64,000 nucleotides of DNA from Brachynemurus nebulosus (GCA_035578155.1 JAPWDM010000034.1:2110501-2174500), one strand, 5' to 3'; shown: positions 36,526-49,236, counted from the stretch's first letter. Numbers and translations are program-made. Notes: a model not told the origin generated them from the letters alone.

Positions 36526-37737
36526 ATTTGGTGAAAAAATAAAAGAAAATTAATAACGTTTTAACTTGCCATTTCTTATTTTCCGTCGCTATTATCTACT
36601 CAAAAATTTAAAGAAAACCAGTTTACATGAAAAAGTATTGTTTCAGTATCCAAAAGAAAATTAAAAATTTTTGCAAAAATTTAACAATATATTACATATT
36701 TTAATAATGTATTTTTTTTTCACGAATGCGTTAATTTTGTATCCTACATCAATTTTAAACAAACTGTTCCTATTTCTTTGTAGACGGTATGCATAGAAAA
36801 ATGAAATTTCTAACAAAGAGAATTCATTTTTCTTGAACAATTAAAATGCTAATGAAGTAATGAATTAACTTCAGATACTTATATTTTGCAGTTATGTAAG
36901 CAGAGATAGCTACATAAATGCAAGAAAAATATGTTCTACCTTTTAAAAAAGAATTATTATTTTAATTATATTTTTTTTTACTTAAATGTACTTTGATATG
37001 TACATACATTAACATTAAAATACTATATAGGTACATATTATGTCAACACCTATGTAATTTTTTTACTTATATGACATTTTGCTGTGTGGCGCGGTAGCAA
37101 AACAAAACCATTTTTTTATTATAAAAAGATAAAATATGCAATACAGATACTTAAATTTCGCTTTTATGTTAACTAATTATTGATTTTATGATATTTTAAT
37201 AATGAAAAAAAAAAAAAATACTTAAATGTTATGTAATCCTAATCACTTTTTTGATGCAGTGCAATTTAACTAACAACTTTGATTAGATAACATGAAATTA
37301 GCCAAGATAAATTTGATGACACAGATGTAGTAAGTATAACGATTAACACACTTCTGAGAATGCTATTAAATAGAAATTTATACGTGTGGAATTAAGGCTA
37401 CCAATTGAATTTATGCGAGAGTTAGCAATTTCTACCACCTAAGTTTGTAAAATAAAATTTTACAATTTGATTCAATAGTTAGTTTTATTGTAGTTAATAA
37501 TACTAATATGATTTTCTGCCAAAAATAGCAGCATACATCATAGTTAGCCTCACTCTTATGTCCCAATGAGGTATGTAAATTCATTGTAAGATACACATCA
37601 GGCTCAAACTTGATCTTAACGGGCTAAATCTGAGTTATCTATTCTAGTAAGCAATCCGATAGTTGCTTTTTCATCGCCAAAACGGAACATAGAGTTCTTT
37701 CATTTATTTCTACGTGATTTCCAATAGTCTAGCTTTA

Positions 37738-37738
<1 letters not shown>
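36526..37738. other. No gene seen
   Basis: AT-rich with poly(T)/poly(A) runs. No supportable feature. Confidence 0.4.

Positions 37739-37833
<95 letters not shown>
37739..37833. repeat. (TA)n microsatellite
   Basis: About 95 bp of pure TA, not flanked by the Helentron-like body. Confidence 0.97.
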
Positions 37834-37836
<3 letters not shown>

Positions 37837-38108
37837 TAGGTTAGTTTACCATTAGTACCATTAGTGGATTGATCAAATCATAATAATAGGCAAATGAATA
37901 AATCATTGGAATATACGTTACTTTTGATTATTCATGACTTCTTAAATTTGGAAATCATTTAACTTATAACATAGCTTATCAAGATGTACTGTCCTTTCAA
38001 TTGATTTTCAAGATAACTACTTTGGAAATTTTATTCTAATTTTAAATGATTTTGAATGGGAAAAAATCAGTCATTGTTTAAGACATGTATTATTTGTAGA
38101 TAACAACC

Positions 38109-38419
38109 GCAGAATACAGAAACGAACTTACTATCTCTGTACTACCTCCACTATGTTATGTAAATGTAGGTACACACTGTTTCTAGTTGTGTATATTTGA
38201 TATCTGCATCTGTGTGAATGCTCACACACACAACCACATATACACGTATTGCGGCAGAGCAACATACAGTGTAACTAACAATGATCTTAACAATTAGTAA
38301 CAATATCTTTGCTCTTGCATAGCTGGTGCACGACTACTCACCTTATGCTATAACAGACCAACAAATGATTCCAAGCGAACAACACAATTTTGAGTTTAGC
38401 TTCCTTGTAGTGTTCTGTG
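38109..38419 (+). mobile_element. 311-bp element with 9-bp target duplication (family C)
   Basis: ATAACAACC flanks both sides (38100-38108 and 38420-38428). The ends CAGAATACAGAAACGAA and, inverted, CACAGAACACTACAAGGAA are weakly similar. It contains a TGTGTG/CACACACA stretch. A second copy with its own 9-bp duplication lies at 42334-42673, which confirms the boundaries. Confidence 0.75.
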
Positions 38420-38428
38420 ATAACAACC

Positions 38429-39203
38429 ATAGCAACTCTGGGTGTTATTAAAACTCTTATTGATAATGATAAGATAAAATTTATTGTTAGTAAACCGATA
38501 ATATTTACTGTTAGAGTGTTAGAACTATAGGACGTTAGAACAATAAATGACTAATTTATTTTTTTACATAAATTAAAATAATAATAATAAATTGCTACAG
38601 CAAAATATCTAAACATATTATGTATATCAACAAATTTTCACTTTCATATCACTATATCAGTATTATTATTATTATATAATAACAGATGAATCATACATAT
38701 TAAACATAAAATTTACTAATCCCTACGTCATAATGTAGGGAAATTAGGGGAATTGAAATTCAATAATATTAGTAAATTTCACAAAAAGTGTTTTTATGTT
38801 ATTTTGGATATTATTGCACATCGACTATCGGGTATTTAATATACCAATAATTAGTTTTTGAAAAACATAAACAATTCTGTATCTACGTTTTGATCAGTTT
38901 CGGGGAAAATTATAAAGAAAAGGTGTGCTATGCATTTGAAAGTTACTTTTATCCGGGTACAATTAACACAAACTGCTTTCTACATTTTGTACATGATCAA
39001 ATATTTTGAGAATTTACAAAGAAAATAGTACTTATAACAATAACTATGCTCCAAATTGACCCGTATGATTTAGGAAGGAAACAGTTTAACTCCATTCACT
39101 ATATGCGCCAAAACGTATACGCTGTTGAAAATTGAATTGTTAATCTGTCAACAGGTTTGTTATTAGAGCGGTTATGTAAATGTTACAAAAGTACCTTACA
39201 TAA
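38429..39203. other. No gene seen
   Basis: AT-rich spacer. Nothing supportable. Confidence 0.4.
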
Positions 39204-39374
39204 GCGGCTTGTACACGATCAGCAATACTGTCAGTATTTACTGACAAAAATAATGATTCATTATTTTTACAGTATAAATTCTATACACTATTACTTCAGT
39301 ACTGTCAATACACGATCAGTAATACTATCAATATTTCAAAATACTGACAGCATTACTGATCGTGTACAGGCCGC
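39204..39374. mobile_element. Foldback MITE, 171 bp
   Basis: GCGGCTTGTACACGATCAGC, AATACTGTCAGTATT at the left is mirrored by AATACTGACAGCATTACTGA, TCGTGTACAGGCCGC at the right. A third, internal ACACGATCAGTAATACT (about 39308) repeats the motif. No duplication could be assigned. Confidence 0.75.
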
Positions 39375-40264
39375 CATATAACGAAACAGTACGTTTATAA
39401 AACCAGCGAAATACGAAGAATAATTTAAATAGTATATTATGGTACCTAATTATATGAACACAGTAGCCCAATTAGATAAAGTAAATAACATATCCGTGGT
39501 GGAAGAACTAGAAAGTCAAAAATTTATCTAAAATACGAAATATATACTGTTAGAAAAAGACCATTATTGAACCATTATAAATTTATAAACTTTGGACTTT
39601 AGATAGCCCACAATTCTAATATTAATTAATTTATAATACTTTAAATATCATATACCTATATAAGTTGGCTTCAAAAGGAATTCTCGTCGGGTTGCTGCAT
39701 AAAGGCACTGTTACAATCAGTTCAATATTTTTTTAGAAGATAAATATCTATCTATACTATAAATTGGTAATGTTATCTCAGTCTCTCAAAAAATTTTAGT
39801 TGGTGAGTTGTTTTAATTACTTACTGTTTTTATACAAGCATTATATTTATATATTTATCTGTGTAAAACCAGCTTTATACAAATTACTGCATTATTATTA
39901 AATACAAATTTATACTACATCTATTTAGTTTAAAGTCTACATTTCTAAGAATAGATAAAGTTTTGCAATTTTTTGTTGAAGCCTAAATGAAAGCTTCTAC
40001 ACACACACATACATGTTTGACATGCCGAGTGATTTTATTTTAATTGTATCACAAATTGATATGCACATGCAAATATACTTAAATCATAAAAAAAACTATG
40101 TGTCTGATCTATCGCTCCATTGTAAATATAAGCAAATACGTGGAATTTTAATAAAACCCCAAATGGCTATACTAATTTTATTCGAAACTTTCCGTTCAAA
40201 AGATGAGAACTGGGTTTTTGAATAAAAAATAATTATCATTTTTTTGTTTTATTTCAGTACTACT
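39375..40264. other. No gene seen
   Basis: AT-rich spacer before the composite element. The ORF at 40013-40225 is not recognisable. Confidence 0.4.
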
Positions 40265-41383
40265 TAGGGTAGGGTCGTGTAAGATGGCGCGATCGGTAAG
40301 AGTGCGCACTCCTATTTTCTCGAAACAGGCACGAAAGGACTCCTCCGGATAAGATAGGTGAATCTGCCTAAGGTCCAACCTGGGTCGACGGTGCCATGGC
40401 AGGGTTCGCTCTTGCACATGTATTTTATAGCTACAATATTAGGTCAAGGTTGCTTTGCGTTTTCGAGTTGCACCAAAATGTTCAATTTTGGACCTTTCCC
40501 GATTTTCCACTTTCCTTCCCCCCCAAGTGCATAAGTATTATATATGTATATGCATATAGGGTTCTAAGAGCATGCAGCTCTCCAAAACACGGTGTTTAGA
40601 AGAAGATATTTTCAAAAATTTCCAAATGACCTATAGAAACACACAAAACGCGACCTTGGACCAAAATGAGACATCGATTTTTGAAATCTACGCCCTTGAA
40701 TTAGTAAATATATGTCTAAAAATATTTCGCAAAATTGGGCCAAGTAAGGCTAATTTACAGATTTAAATACAACGGGCTGTAGTGACACTCGGTATTGCAG
40801 CCGCCTTAGTGGGCTTGTTTAGCCATAAAATATGGCGACGCCTTCCCCTCACCCTTAAAAGAAGCAAGCGTGTGTGATTAAGGCTCATTACCAGTGTTTT
40901 CATCAGTATGGAAAGGTTTCACAAAATATCATAAATCAAAAAATATGACTTCCATCACAAAAAGGTAAACTGAATAGTTAAATACAAGTTATCCTTGAAT
41001 TTTTACCGCAATTATTGAATAGTTTTGTTTAGGGCACATGCTTCTTAAGGTTCATTATCCCCAACTTATCTTTATCCACACTTAACGAGCCATGCCATTG
41101 TCCAGGAGGTAGGGCGAGGACTTAGTGCATGTGTTTTTTTTTTTAATTTTTGATGTTTTGCAAGACCTTTCCAGCAGAAAACACTGATTATGAGATTTTA
41201 TCACGCACAGCACATGTGCTTTTACTTAAAATGACCGGAAAGCTTTGTGACTTCTTATGGCTGAATGAAGCTATTAAAACGACCATAAAGCCGCGTGTCT
41301 AGAGCTCCTTGCATTTACAGAGCATTTGCCCTGGTACAACACAAAACTAGTTTTCCTCAGCATTGCCAGATACTTTTTGATAT

Positions 41384-41504
41384 TAGCGAATTTCCAGAAT
41401 GGAATTCAGCTATTACAGCCACTGTCATGACGCGACTTGAACCCGGGACCATGGCCAGAAATTTGTTTTGAGGTCCCTAGAAACCGAAAATAATATTCAC
41501 AAAA

Positions 41505-41602
<98 letters not shown>

Positions 41603-41902
41603 CCGCACGATAACTCGAACAAAATGTCCTAGGTTTACGAAATTTGGTGAAAATGTTGGAAGTCCCAAACCGTTAGCCAGACACGTCGGATGCCAGGAAC
41701 ATGGTGTTTGTTCTTGCAAAAAATTAGTTTTTCCACTTATTCAAAAATTTTTGCGAAATTTTTTTACACCATTTAAACGAGGAGAAAAAATTACATAAAA
41801 AAGGTCTTTAAACTATTATTCTATGTCAACTAGTTTCCGAGAAAAACTAATTTTTATAAACGGGCATTCGCTATGTTGTGCATGATGCTGCGACAGGGGT
41901 GT
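41384..41902 (+). mobile_element. Helentron-like (HINE) full-length copy, 519 bp
   Basis: 5' TAGCGAATTTCCAGAATGG; (TA)n then (GT)n core at 41504-41602; body TCCGCACGATAACTCGAAC; end GGGCATTCGCTATGTTGTGC with tail GCGACAGGGGTGTA. The tail has small changes relative to the 23.2-kb copy. Confidence 0.85.
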
Positions 41903-42117
41903 ATATAATTATGTATATGAAAGTAGGTACTTATATTACCACATATTATGGATAATACTACGTATGTACATAACACGATAATATGGCTTGTCGTATAATG
42001 GCTTGTATAGTCACATACATATGTAGGTATTATGTTTGTATGTTATAATATGCCTTCTTTTTAGGGTTCCTAAGAAAGTCCTAATTTTAGAGCTCCGAAA
42101 GAAATCTTTCGGGGCTA

Positions 42118-42788
42118 TAATAGAAATTTATTTTGCGGTCTCTAGAAACCGAAAATAATATTCACTAAAATTTATATATTTCTATTTAGTCCCACACCGT
42201 TGGACAAGTTCATTAGCCAGCCATGTCGGATGCCTGGAATATGGTTTTTTTTTGGTCATTTTTCGTGAAAAAAATTAGTCTTTTGCCAAAATTTCCTCAA
42301 GTCAAAAAATTTTTGCGACATTTATTTACACCACAGAATAATCAGAAGCCAAGTTGCTATTTCTGCACTAGTGATACCAGTGTAGACAAAAAATCCCCTC
42401 CAGTTCCTACCACTATGTTGTGTAGGTATACACTGTTTATAGTGGTGTTGGTTTGATATTTACAACTGTGTCAGTTGTCACACACACACAATTACAAAAC
42501 ACGTATTGTCGGACAGAGCAAGCTGGGGTCCAAGCTAACAATGGTCTAACAATACATTACAATGCGTTCTGTATTCGGTGACGGACATCGACTAACTAAA
42601 TGCCTTAACCGGTATCAAGCACACTCAGGCACACTGCTATCCACAATTTTTTACACATACGCTTAGGGCTTGATTTACACCATTAGAAAGAGGAGGAAAA
42701 ATCACTTAAAAGGGTGAAAAATCACAGAAAAACGGATTTTTATAAACGGAAATTCGCTATGTTATGCAGGATGCTGCGACAGGGGTAT
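42118..42788 (+). mobile_element. Helentron-like (HINE) copy, 5'-truncated, split by a nested element
   Basis: Begins inside the family at AGAAATTTATTTTGCGGTCT. It lacks the (TA)n expansion (only TATATTTC), continues through the GTTGGACAAGTTCATTAGCC body, and is interrupted at TTTACACCA by a family C element. It resumes to AACGGAAATTCGCTATG and the GCGACAGGGGTATT tail. Confidence 0.8.
42334..42673 (+). mobile_element. Family C element, second copy, 340 bp
   Basis: Starts CAGAATAATCAGAAGCCAAG, ends TTAGGGCTTGA, and is flanked by TTTACACCA on both sides (42325-42333 and 42674-42682). It shares CACTATGTTGTGTAGGTA, ACACACACA and ACGTATTGTCGGACAGAG-like tracts with 38109-38419. Confidence 0.78.
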
Positions 42789-43504
42789 TTTTTTACTAAG
42801 CTATGTTATGTCACCTAGCCTATCTTTGTCAGGTAAAGTAAGAATTTTAACAATATCACCCCCATATAAATTGTTTTAGACGCTTTTCCATGCTTTTTAG
42901 TGGCAGTGCTTGTCTGTCTACCCGACTGGTTTTTCTACCACGTCATCTAGTTTATATTACTCAGAGTAACGTAAGGATTCTAATGATATAATAGATCACA
43001 TTTATTTAAATCGGCTCACATGTAGTCGCTACTATCTATTACTTAACAAGGCCGTCGATTTTGACCAGAATATCACAGTCAGCACCAAAATGTTGAGTAA
43101 CTTGTTGTAAACGCCTACTTCAGTAACAGTTCAATTAAAAACACTTTAATACACTCGTTTAGGGGTTTTTGAAATGGTTCTCATCATATAAGTGTAAAGA
43201 TAAGTTGGAGGTAAGGAACCTTAAGAAGCATGTGCTCTGAACAAAACTGTTCAATAACTGCGTTAAGAATTCAAGGATAACTTGTATTTAACTTTTCAGT
43301 TTACATTTTTGTGACGGAAGTAATATTTTTTGATTTATGATATTTTGTGAGGTTTTCCATACTGATAAAAACACTGGTAATGCGCCTTAATCGCACACGC
43401 TTGCCGTGTAAAAAATGTGGGTACACCTTGGGCCAGGGTGTCCCCATACTTTTGACGACATAGTGTGCCGCCCTACTGTCATAGCTCTTCTACTCGAACG
43501 TATT

Positions 43505-43955
43505 GAGATTGTTAAAACCTATTTTTCGTTATCGAAACTTATCGATACCGAATTACTTATATAAATTTTATTGATTATAACTGGTTAATTTAGGCTCCAT
43601 TAATCCAATTGATTGGGTCAGCAATAACACATTTTTAAAAAAATTAATTTTCGTAACTTTTCGTAAAGGAAAACTTTTGATCGTAAATATCTCGTGAAAG
43701 ATGCGTCGTAGCGAAAGAATAACGAAATTTTTGAAGGCTTAAGCGAAGCAAGTTGCGGGTATACCAAACATTTTACGACTATTAAAATATAGTTTTCGTC
43801 ATCGAGAATTATCGATATTGAATTACTTTTTATAAATTAGTTATAATTGGTTAATTTTAGGCTCCACTAGTCCCACTGATTTTATTAGCAGTAGAATATT
43901 TAAAAAAAAATTTTTTCGTTATCGTTAGTTTTCGCAATCGTAAACTTTTGATGTA
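43505..43955 (+). repeat. Diverged tandem duplication, unit about 270 bp
   Basis: Two copies share TTTTCGTTATCGAAACTTAT/ATCGATA, GAATTACTTATATAAATT, ATAACTGGTTAATTTAGGCT and CGTAAACTTTTGAT-like words. The linker AACGAAATTTTTGAAGGCTT, AAGCGAAGCAAGTTGCGGGT recurs inverted at 56380-56440 (repeat D). Confidence 0.7.
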
Positions 43956-44466
43956 GGAACTTGGGTTACACGAATTTACTTTATAAGAAAGTTTGCTGTA
44001 TAGAATTCCTTAGAAAACTTAAAGAAAAACATAATAAAAGAAACTGTCGTGTAAGAATGCGTGCGCCATCTTACACGCCTTTGTACTGCGCCATCTTACA
44101 CGGCTGCCTATTATCAACAAAATCATCCTGTGGGCACCATGTACGCGTACTGACACGAATTAAAGTGATCAAAGCTAGTTCGTGACTAACATTACTAGCC
44201 ACAGGAACATTCATAACTTTTAACTTTTTTCGACATGAACCGTAGTAACACATTCAAAGAGAAAAATAATATCAAATCGTACTAAAAATTTTAAACTTAT
44301 CCAGAATATCGGGATTATGTCGTAAGCCAATATTTTTTGGTGAGCAATTACAGATACCCGAACACTTCAAAACGCGATTAAAGCTGGTTACAAATTTTGT
44401 TCCTGTTTCGAGAAAATAGAAGTGCGCACTCTTACCGACCGCGCCATCTTACACGACCCTACCCTA

Positions 44467-45826
44467 GCTGTTTTGACACCTATTAAAAATAACATCTTTC
44501 CTATTAAATACTTTAATAAGAATTTAAGTTCTATTTGTAAATATTTAAAAAAAAAATTGATTTAGGATATTTTAATTGTTAATTTAATTTTGTTTAATTA
44601 AAAATTTAATGGTTACACGACATTTTAAAATTTATAAAAATAAAGCATTTTAGTTCTTTGAGGCTTCATTATCTTTTCGAATTAAATGAATAATCACATA
44701 AGTTCAAAGATAATATAAACATAAATTTTGAAAATGTGTGGATTACGACATATTAGAACTTAGCTATCGATTTTACATTTTTAGGATTTCGTGGTACAGC
44801 AACAAAATCTTTATAGATTCGTTATATCTGTCATCGCATTAGGTGGTCAATTTGCATTTGAACATTTTTAAAAAAAATAATTTGTATCGTACCTACCTTA
44901 CGCAGTTTAATGGATAAAGTCGTATTTTTTTTTTTCAAATTGTTATTGATTTTTTTAACTCATGAAGCAAAGGGTATTCATATTGATAACAAATTAAATA
45001 AATTCAAATATTTTATCCCGAAAATTTTAAAAAATTCTAGCTACCGAACTACGAACTCCGGACTTAATAAGTGTTTAATACACACTCGTTTGTATATTAT
45101 TTTTCCTCCTGACAGTTTTGCAAAAATGAAATTGCAAAATAGTTGTAAAAAATTTAAATAATATTCAATTTAAAAAATGTGAAATGTCGTCTCGTTAACT
45201 ACTAATTTGACATTTTTCTACTAGAAGAATGTAAATAAACAAAGTCACATTGCTTAACAATAAAATTATTAAGGCAAGCAACTTCTCTGATGCCAATAAA
45301 ATACCTTTATTTTCTAATTTCACACCATTGATGACGATAATAACAGTTAAGAGGAAAACAAACTTTAATTTTAATAATACAACAACTTTTAATTAATTGA
45401 CATTTACATATTTATTTCTTTAATTAAGTAAGGAAACATTAAATGCGAGGTGAATTTAAATTGAAAAACAATCGTTCTATTAATAACAATTTTTGTTATC
45501 AGACATTTCTTTCAGAAATAACTTCATTAATATGTAAATGTCAAAACTGTTCCAGTCTTAGATACCGTTCCATAATGGGGGCTTCTACGTTAAATGTTAA
45601 CAAAAATAATTTTTAAAATATCAATAAATTGAATATAATTATAAAGATTTCATTATCCATTTAATAATTTGTAAATAATTCAGTAATAATAAATAATTTC
45701 ATGTTCATAGGGCCAAGAATGTAGATTATTATGAAAATATAAAAGGTAGAAGAAATGATAGAACTAATTTTCTTCGTAAACCTAAATAAAAAATACATTT
45801 TTTAAACATTTTTGTTGTATTTAATA
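44467..45826. other. No gene supported
   Basis: AT-rich. The ORF 44910-45161 has no domain. Confidence 0.4.
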
Positions 45827-46095
<269 letters not shown>

Positions 46096-46952
46096 AACGT
46101 ATAAGTATTTTCTAAACATAGGTGGCGTAAGACTACAATGGAAAAGACTACAAATAGTACAAATTCAAAATGATCAAGTTTTACTAGCATTTTTACCACC
46201 AAAGGGCGTCTCTGTTTCTAATGCCCTTTGCGCCGCCTCTGTTTCTAAGATATACTTTCCATTTTTGTAAATTTGAAACCTATATTAATGGAATTTACAG
46301 AAATTTGTATGTATAAAGTATGAAAGAACGATAGAAATTTACTAAAGTTTGTGGATAACCCCATAATAAATAATATTCAAATCATTTTAAAATTTTTTTC
46401 CGCTCTTAAATTTACTAGTTACATTGAAATTTTTTTTTACAAACACCTTATGTTTGTGTTCTTTTTAGAAATATGTGTAATTAGGTAAATTATATTAATA
46501 AATAATATTTATTTATACCTTTCAACGAGTGAAAAAAGGGAAAACTAATAATTCTAATATGAAGACTTTTTTTTCTTTTATTCTTTAATTAACATGTCAC
46601 ATTTGTCTTGTAACGATAATTAATTTAATTAATTTATATGTAAAATAATTATAATTAGTATCACACTTGTCGATTATATAATTTCAATATAATGTAAATT
46701 TAAAGATCACAGATTATAAAATGGTCTGTTAACATATTTTCTCTATTTTTAATTTCAAATGTTATCGAGTGCCTGTGAAACATTATTAATGTATGGCGGA
46801 CTTTTGTCCGTATTTAAACATACATCAATATTCATATGTTCACTTAATGTCCAGCTGATAAAGCTGATACTTGAACACTCGATGTACTTTGGCAAATGGC
46901 CAATTCATTATGTTAATTAAAATTCACATAGTGTTTGAAAAATTATCAAATT
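46096..46952. other. No gene seen; possible SINE body at the right
   Basis: AT-rich. The part at 46745-46952 reads on the minus strand as the continuation of the tRNA-like sequence, and contains TACATCGAGTGTTCAAGTAT and TCAGCTTTATCAGCTGGAC. It could be a SINE body. Confidence 0.3.
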
Positions 46953-47025
46953 AGAACGGCTGGGACTCGAACCTGGATCTCTTTATTGCTAGCGAAGCGC
47001 CTTACCAATTAGGTCACCGACCGCT
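46953..47025 (-). tRNA. tRNA-Ala(AGC)-like sequence, pseudo-tRNA or SINE head
   Basis: Minus strand: A box TGACCTAATTGGTAAGGCGC, anticodon-loop-like CTAGCAA (anticodon AGC with U33 in place), and B box GGTTCGAGTCC at normal spacing. The T-stem and the acceptor stem pair poorly, so I favour a tRNA-derived SINE head or pseudogene over a working tRNA. Confidence 0.45.
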
Positions 47026-47164
47026 AAATATTTTCTCTAAGAAAAAATATTTTCTTTTCGCACTCCAAAAAAAGCAAATGCAATAAAACTGAAACAACAG
47101 CAATTATATACATATTTAAAAAAGACATTAATACATATATGTATATTCTAGCACCAATGATTTT

Positions 47165-48060
47165 ATAGGGCATGTACACTTTCGTCTGGAAAGACCGTAA
47201 TTAAGTTTGTTGTACCTAAAAAGTACCTGATAAAATGACAATCTTGTCGGGCAGGGACAAGGGCAGGCTGCAATTGCGCGCAGCGGTCAGGGTTCTCAAG
47301 CGGCTGTCCTGATCCCATCATGCAATTGCGCGCACGTCTTAAAAAAGGTATGCTGTGATTGCGCGCAACATACATATTTTAAATTTTCTTTCATAATTAA
47401 TATTTTTAATATTTTTTTGTAAATGCAAGCTATTCAATTGCACATAAGTTCCTACTTGAACATTTATTAATTCATTTAAAAATACAAAAATATTAGGATG
47501 CGGAGAATAAAATCTTTTATTAAAATGGCTATGAAAAGATTCACAGGCGTTGGTGGTCCGTTCTCGACTTTGGCTACATGAAGCCCACATCTCTAGAGGA
47601 AATCTCGCAAATTCAGAAATAGATGACTTACATAATTTGTTCGTACACCTCACGTACATCTTTACGAAATGTAAAATTAATAATTACAATTAATTTGCTG
47701 CCACGTTCACTTAACATAAACTCCATTTTCGAAATACTATATATTTAATATTTGATTCCTGTATTTATACTGTCTTCAACCAATAAGAATTTACAAAATG
47801 TTATTAAGAAAACAGATATTGGAATCGTATCGTTCTAAGAATTTATTTATATACCCTAATGTTAGATAAGTTTTCTAAAAATTTTTGTACCTGCCTTAAT
47901 TGCCTTAATCCTTCCGTTGCGCGCAATCACAACATGCGTTTTATGGGCAAATTTCAGTACCCCAGAAGGTATCTGACCGTTGCGCGCAATCACAATATAC
48001 CGAATTTTGTCCGATAAATTTTTTTTATGATATACACTTTCGTCCGGCCAGATGTTTAGG
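47165..48060 (-). mobile_element. Mutator-like (MULE) element remnant
   Basis: The left side (47255-47365) and right side (47917-47995) carry several ATTGCGCGCAACGGTCAG-type motifs in opposite orientation, enclosing a MULE transposase fragment. Outer direct repeats TACACTTTCGTCYGG (47175 and 48039) are in the same orientation. The exact ends are unresolved. Confidence 0.6.
47339..47659 (-). pseudogene. MULE transposase C-terminal fragment
   Basis: Reads SEFARFPLEMWASC then RTTNACESFHSHFNKRF, SPHPNIFVFLNELI and VQVGTYVQL. R-TTN--ES-H---N-----HPN is a strong signature of the region after the catalytic core of the MULE transposases found widely in aphids and other invertebrates. The DDE core and zinc finger are missing. 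The motif-rich DNA on both sides places it within its own element. Confidence 0.75.
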
Positions 48061-48223
48061 TATAATTGAATAAAAGTCTTGTGTATTATATGCACATTTA
48101 ATATATTGACCCAAAAAAAGATATGTGGTGTAACTTATTTTTCATATCTAAATATAGGTAACTAAAAAAATTGTAATGTATTTTGTACATGTTCATTATT
48201 GGCCAGTATCTAAGCATTTTTTT
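48061..48223. other. Spacer
   Basis: AT-rich, no feature. Confidence 0.4.
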
Positions 48224-48795
48224 ATATACTGTGTGAGTTTTTCGAGAGTTGCCATTTTTATTACCGCCAAACCGTTGATTTAATCGAAAAATTGTTCAAA
48301 TAAGAGTTGTAGATACTGACGGGGGCAACCGATTGCTATAGTCAGGAGCTGTATAGCTCTTATGGTTTTCGAGCTGTGATACAAACTTATAGATTTTTAA
48401 ATGAGACTATAATATTAATTTTTCGTTAATTAGTATGGTTTTTGGTGAGTTTTTTTATAAATAATTTGGGGTTTTTTGGAGTTGTCTCACCATGAGACAA
48501 CTCCAAAAAACCCCAAAATATTAATTTTTCGATAAAACTGATCTAATGCATTAATTAACAACATAAATGAGCAAAAAAAATTTTTTTACCCAAGTTTAAT
48601 TTTTTAATTTTTCTTTAATTAATCAGTTAGGCGGTAAAAATATGCATATGTACTTGAGGCTACTTCAACCGATAGTGTTTTTCTTGGTTACATTTCCATT
48701 ACATCTAAGAAAAGAACCTTTTCCAGTACCATTTTTATCACAAAAATTTGGTTGTAATAGAAATGGCAACTCTCAAAAAACTCACATGGTGTATA
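48224..48795. mobile_element. Complete foldback MITE of the GTGTGAGTTTTTCGAGA family, 572 bp
   Basis: TIRs of about 33 bp: TATACTGTGTGAGTTTTTCG, AGAGTTGCCATTT at the left and, inverted at the right, TATACACCATGTGAGTTTTT, TGAGAGTTGCCATTT. TA-type surroundings suggest a TA target. The centre is a near-perfect hairpin. No transposase. Partial relatives are at 14819 and 22180-22390. Confidence 0.82.
48465..48517. repeat. Perfect 25-bp-arm palindrome
   Basis: TTTGGGGTTTTTTGGAGTTG, TCTCA; spacer CCA; then the exact inverse. It sits at the middle of the foldback MITE. Confidence 0.95.
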
Positions 48796-49200
48796 TACAT
48801 ATGACATAAGTAGTTTAAACTTGTTTAATTCGAACTTTTTATGCGGTCTCTGTTAATTCTAGTATTTTTGGATAATTCGATTCAGCTTATAAAAATATGG
48901 ACAGTTTCTTTAAAATAAGTGTTAACGAAAACTCATGCAGGGAAACAAAGATTAAGTTCATATAATTTACAATTTAAATAATTAAAAAATATATTTTTTT
49001 TTCTAAATATTTTTGTCGAATTAATTTTTTTTGGGGGGGGAGGGGGTATGAATATAAAATTCGTGTTGATATTCTGAGCAGCTGATATTCGTTTTCCTCT
49101 CAGTACCTTATTCTATTGCTGCCCATATCCAAGACGGAAAAATCGAATTTTCGTCAACATAAGAATTAATTATGTAACCAGAAAATTTTATACCAGTTTT

Positions 49201-49236
49201 TATGTGCCGAACAACTTCGTGCAAGTTCGGCACATA
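49201..49236. repeat. 12-bp-stem hairpin
   Basis: TATGTGCCGAAC, a 12-nt loop, then GTTCGGCACATA: a perfect GC-containing hairpin in AT-rich DNA, position-isolated from other elements. Confidence 0.85.

Larger units (their letters stand above)
40863..43405. repeat. Internal inverted arms of the composite element
   Basis: About 220 bp at 40863-41085 (GCAAGCGTGTGTGATTAAGG... CAACTTATCTTTA) recur inverted at 43190-43405 (TAAAGATAAGTTGG... CACACGCTTGC). They may be the arms of an older element nested in, or ancestral to, the 4.2-kb unit. Confidence 0.8.
40265..44466. mobile_element. Composite 4.2-kb TIR element carrying nested insertions
   Basis: Terminal inverted repeats of 65 bp with few mismatches (40265-40329 and 44402-44466): TAGGGTAGGGTCGTGTAAGA, TGGCGCGATCGGTAAGAG, TGCGCACTCCTATTTTCTCG. 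The word GTGTAAGATGGCGC is repeated, inverted, at about 44069-44082 and 44089-44103 as well as at both tips. No transposase frame is recognisable. Inside are a second pair of inverted arms, two Helentron-like copies and one family C element, so much of its length is secondary. Confidence 0.75.

Noticed and set aside
46953..47025. Functional tRNA-Ala gene
   Set aside because: Acceptor and T stems do not pair well enough; kept only as tRNA-like.
49029..49048. G-rich run considered as a G-quadruplex
   Set aside because: A single short run (GGGGGGGGAGGGGG) outside any element; too little to call.
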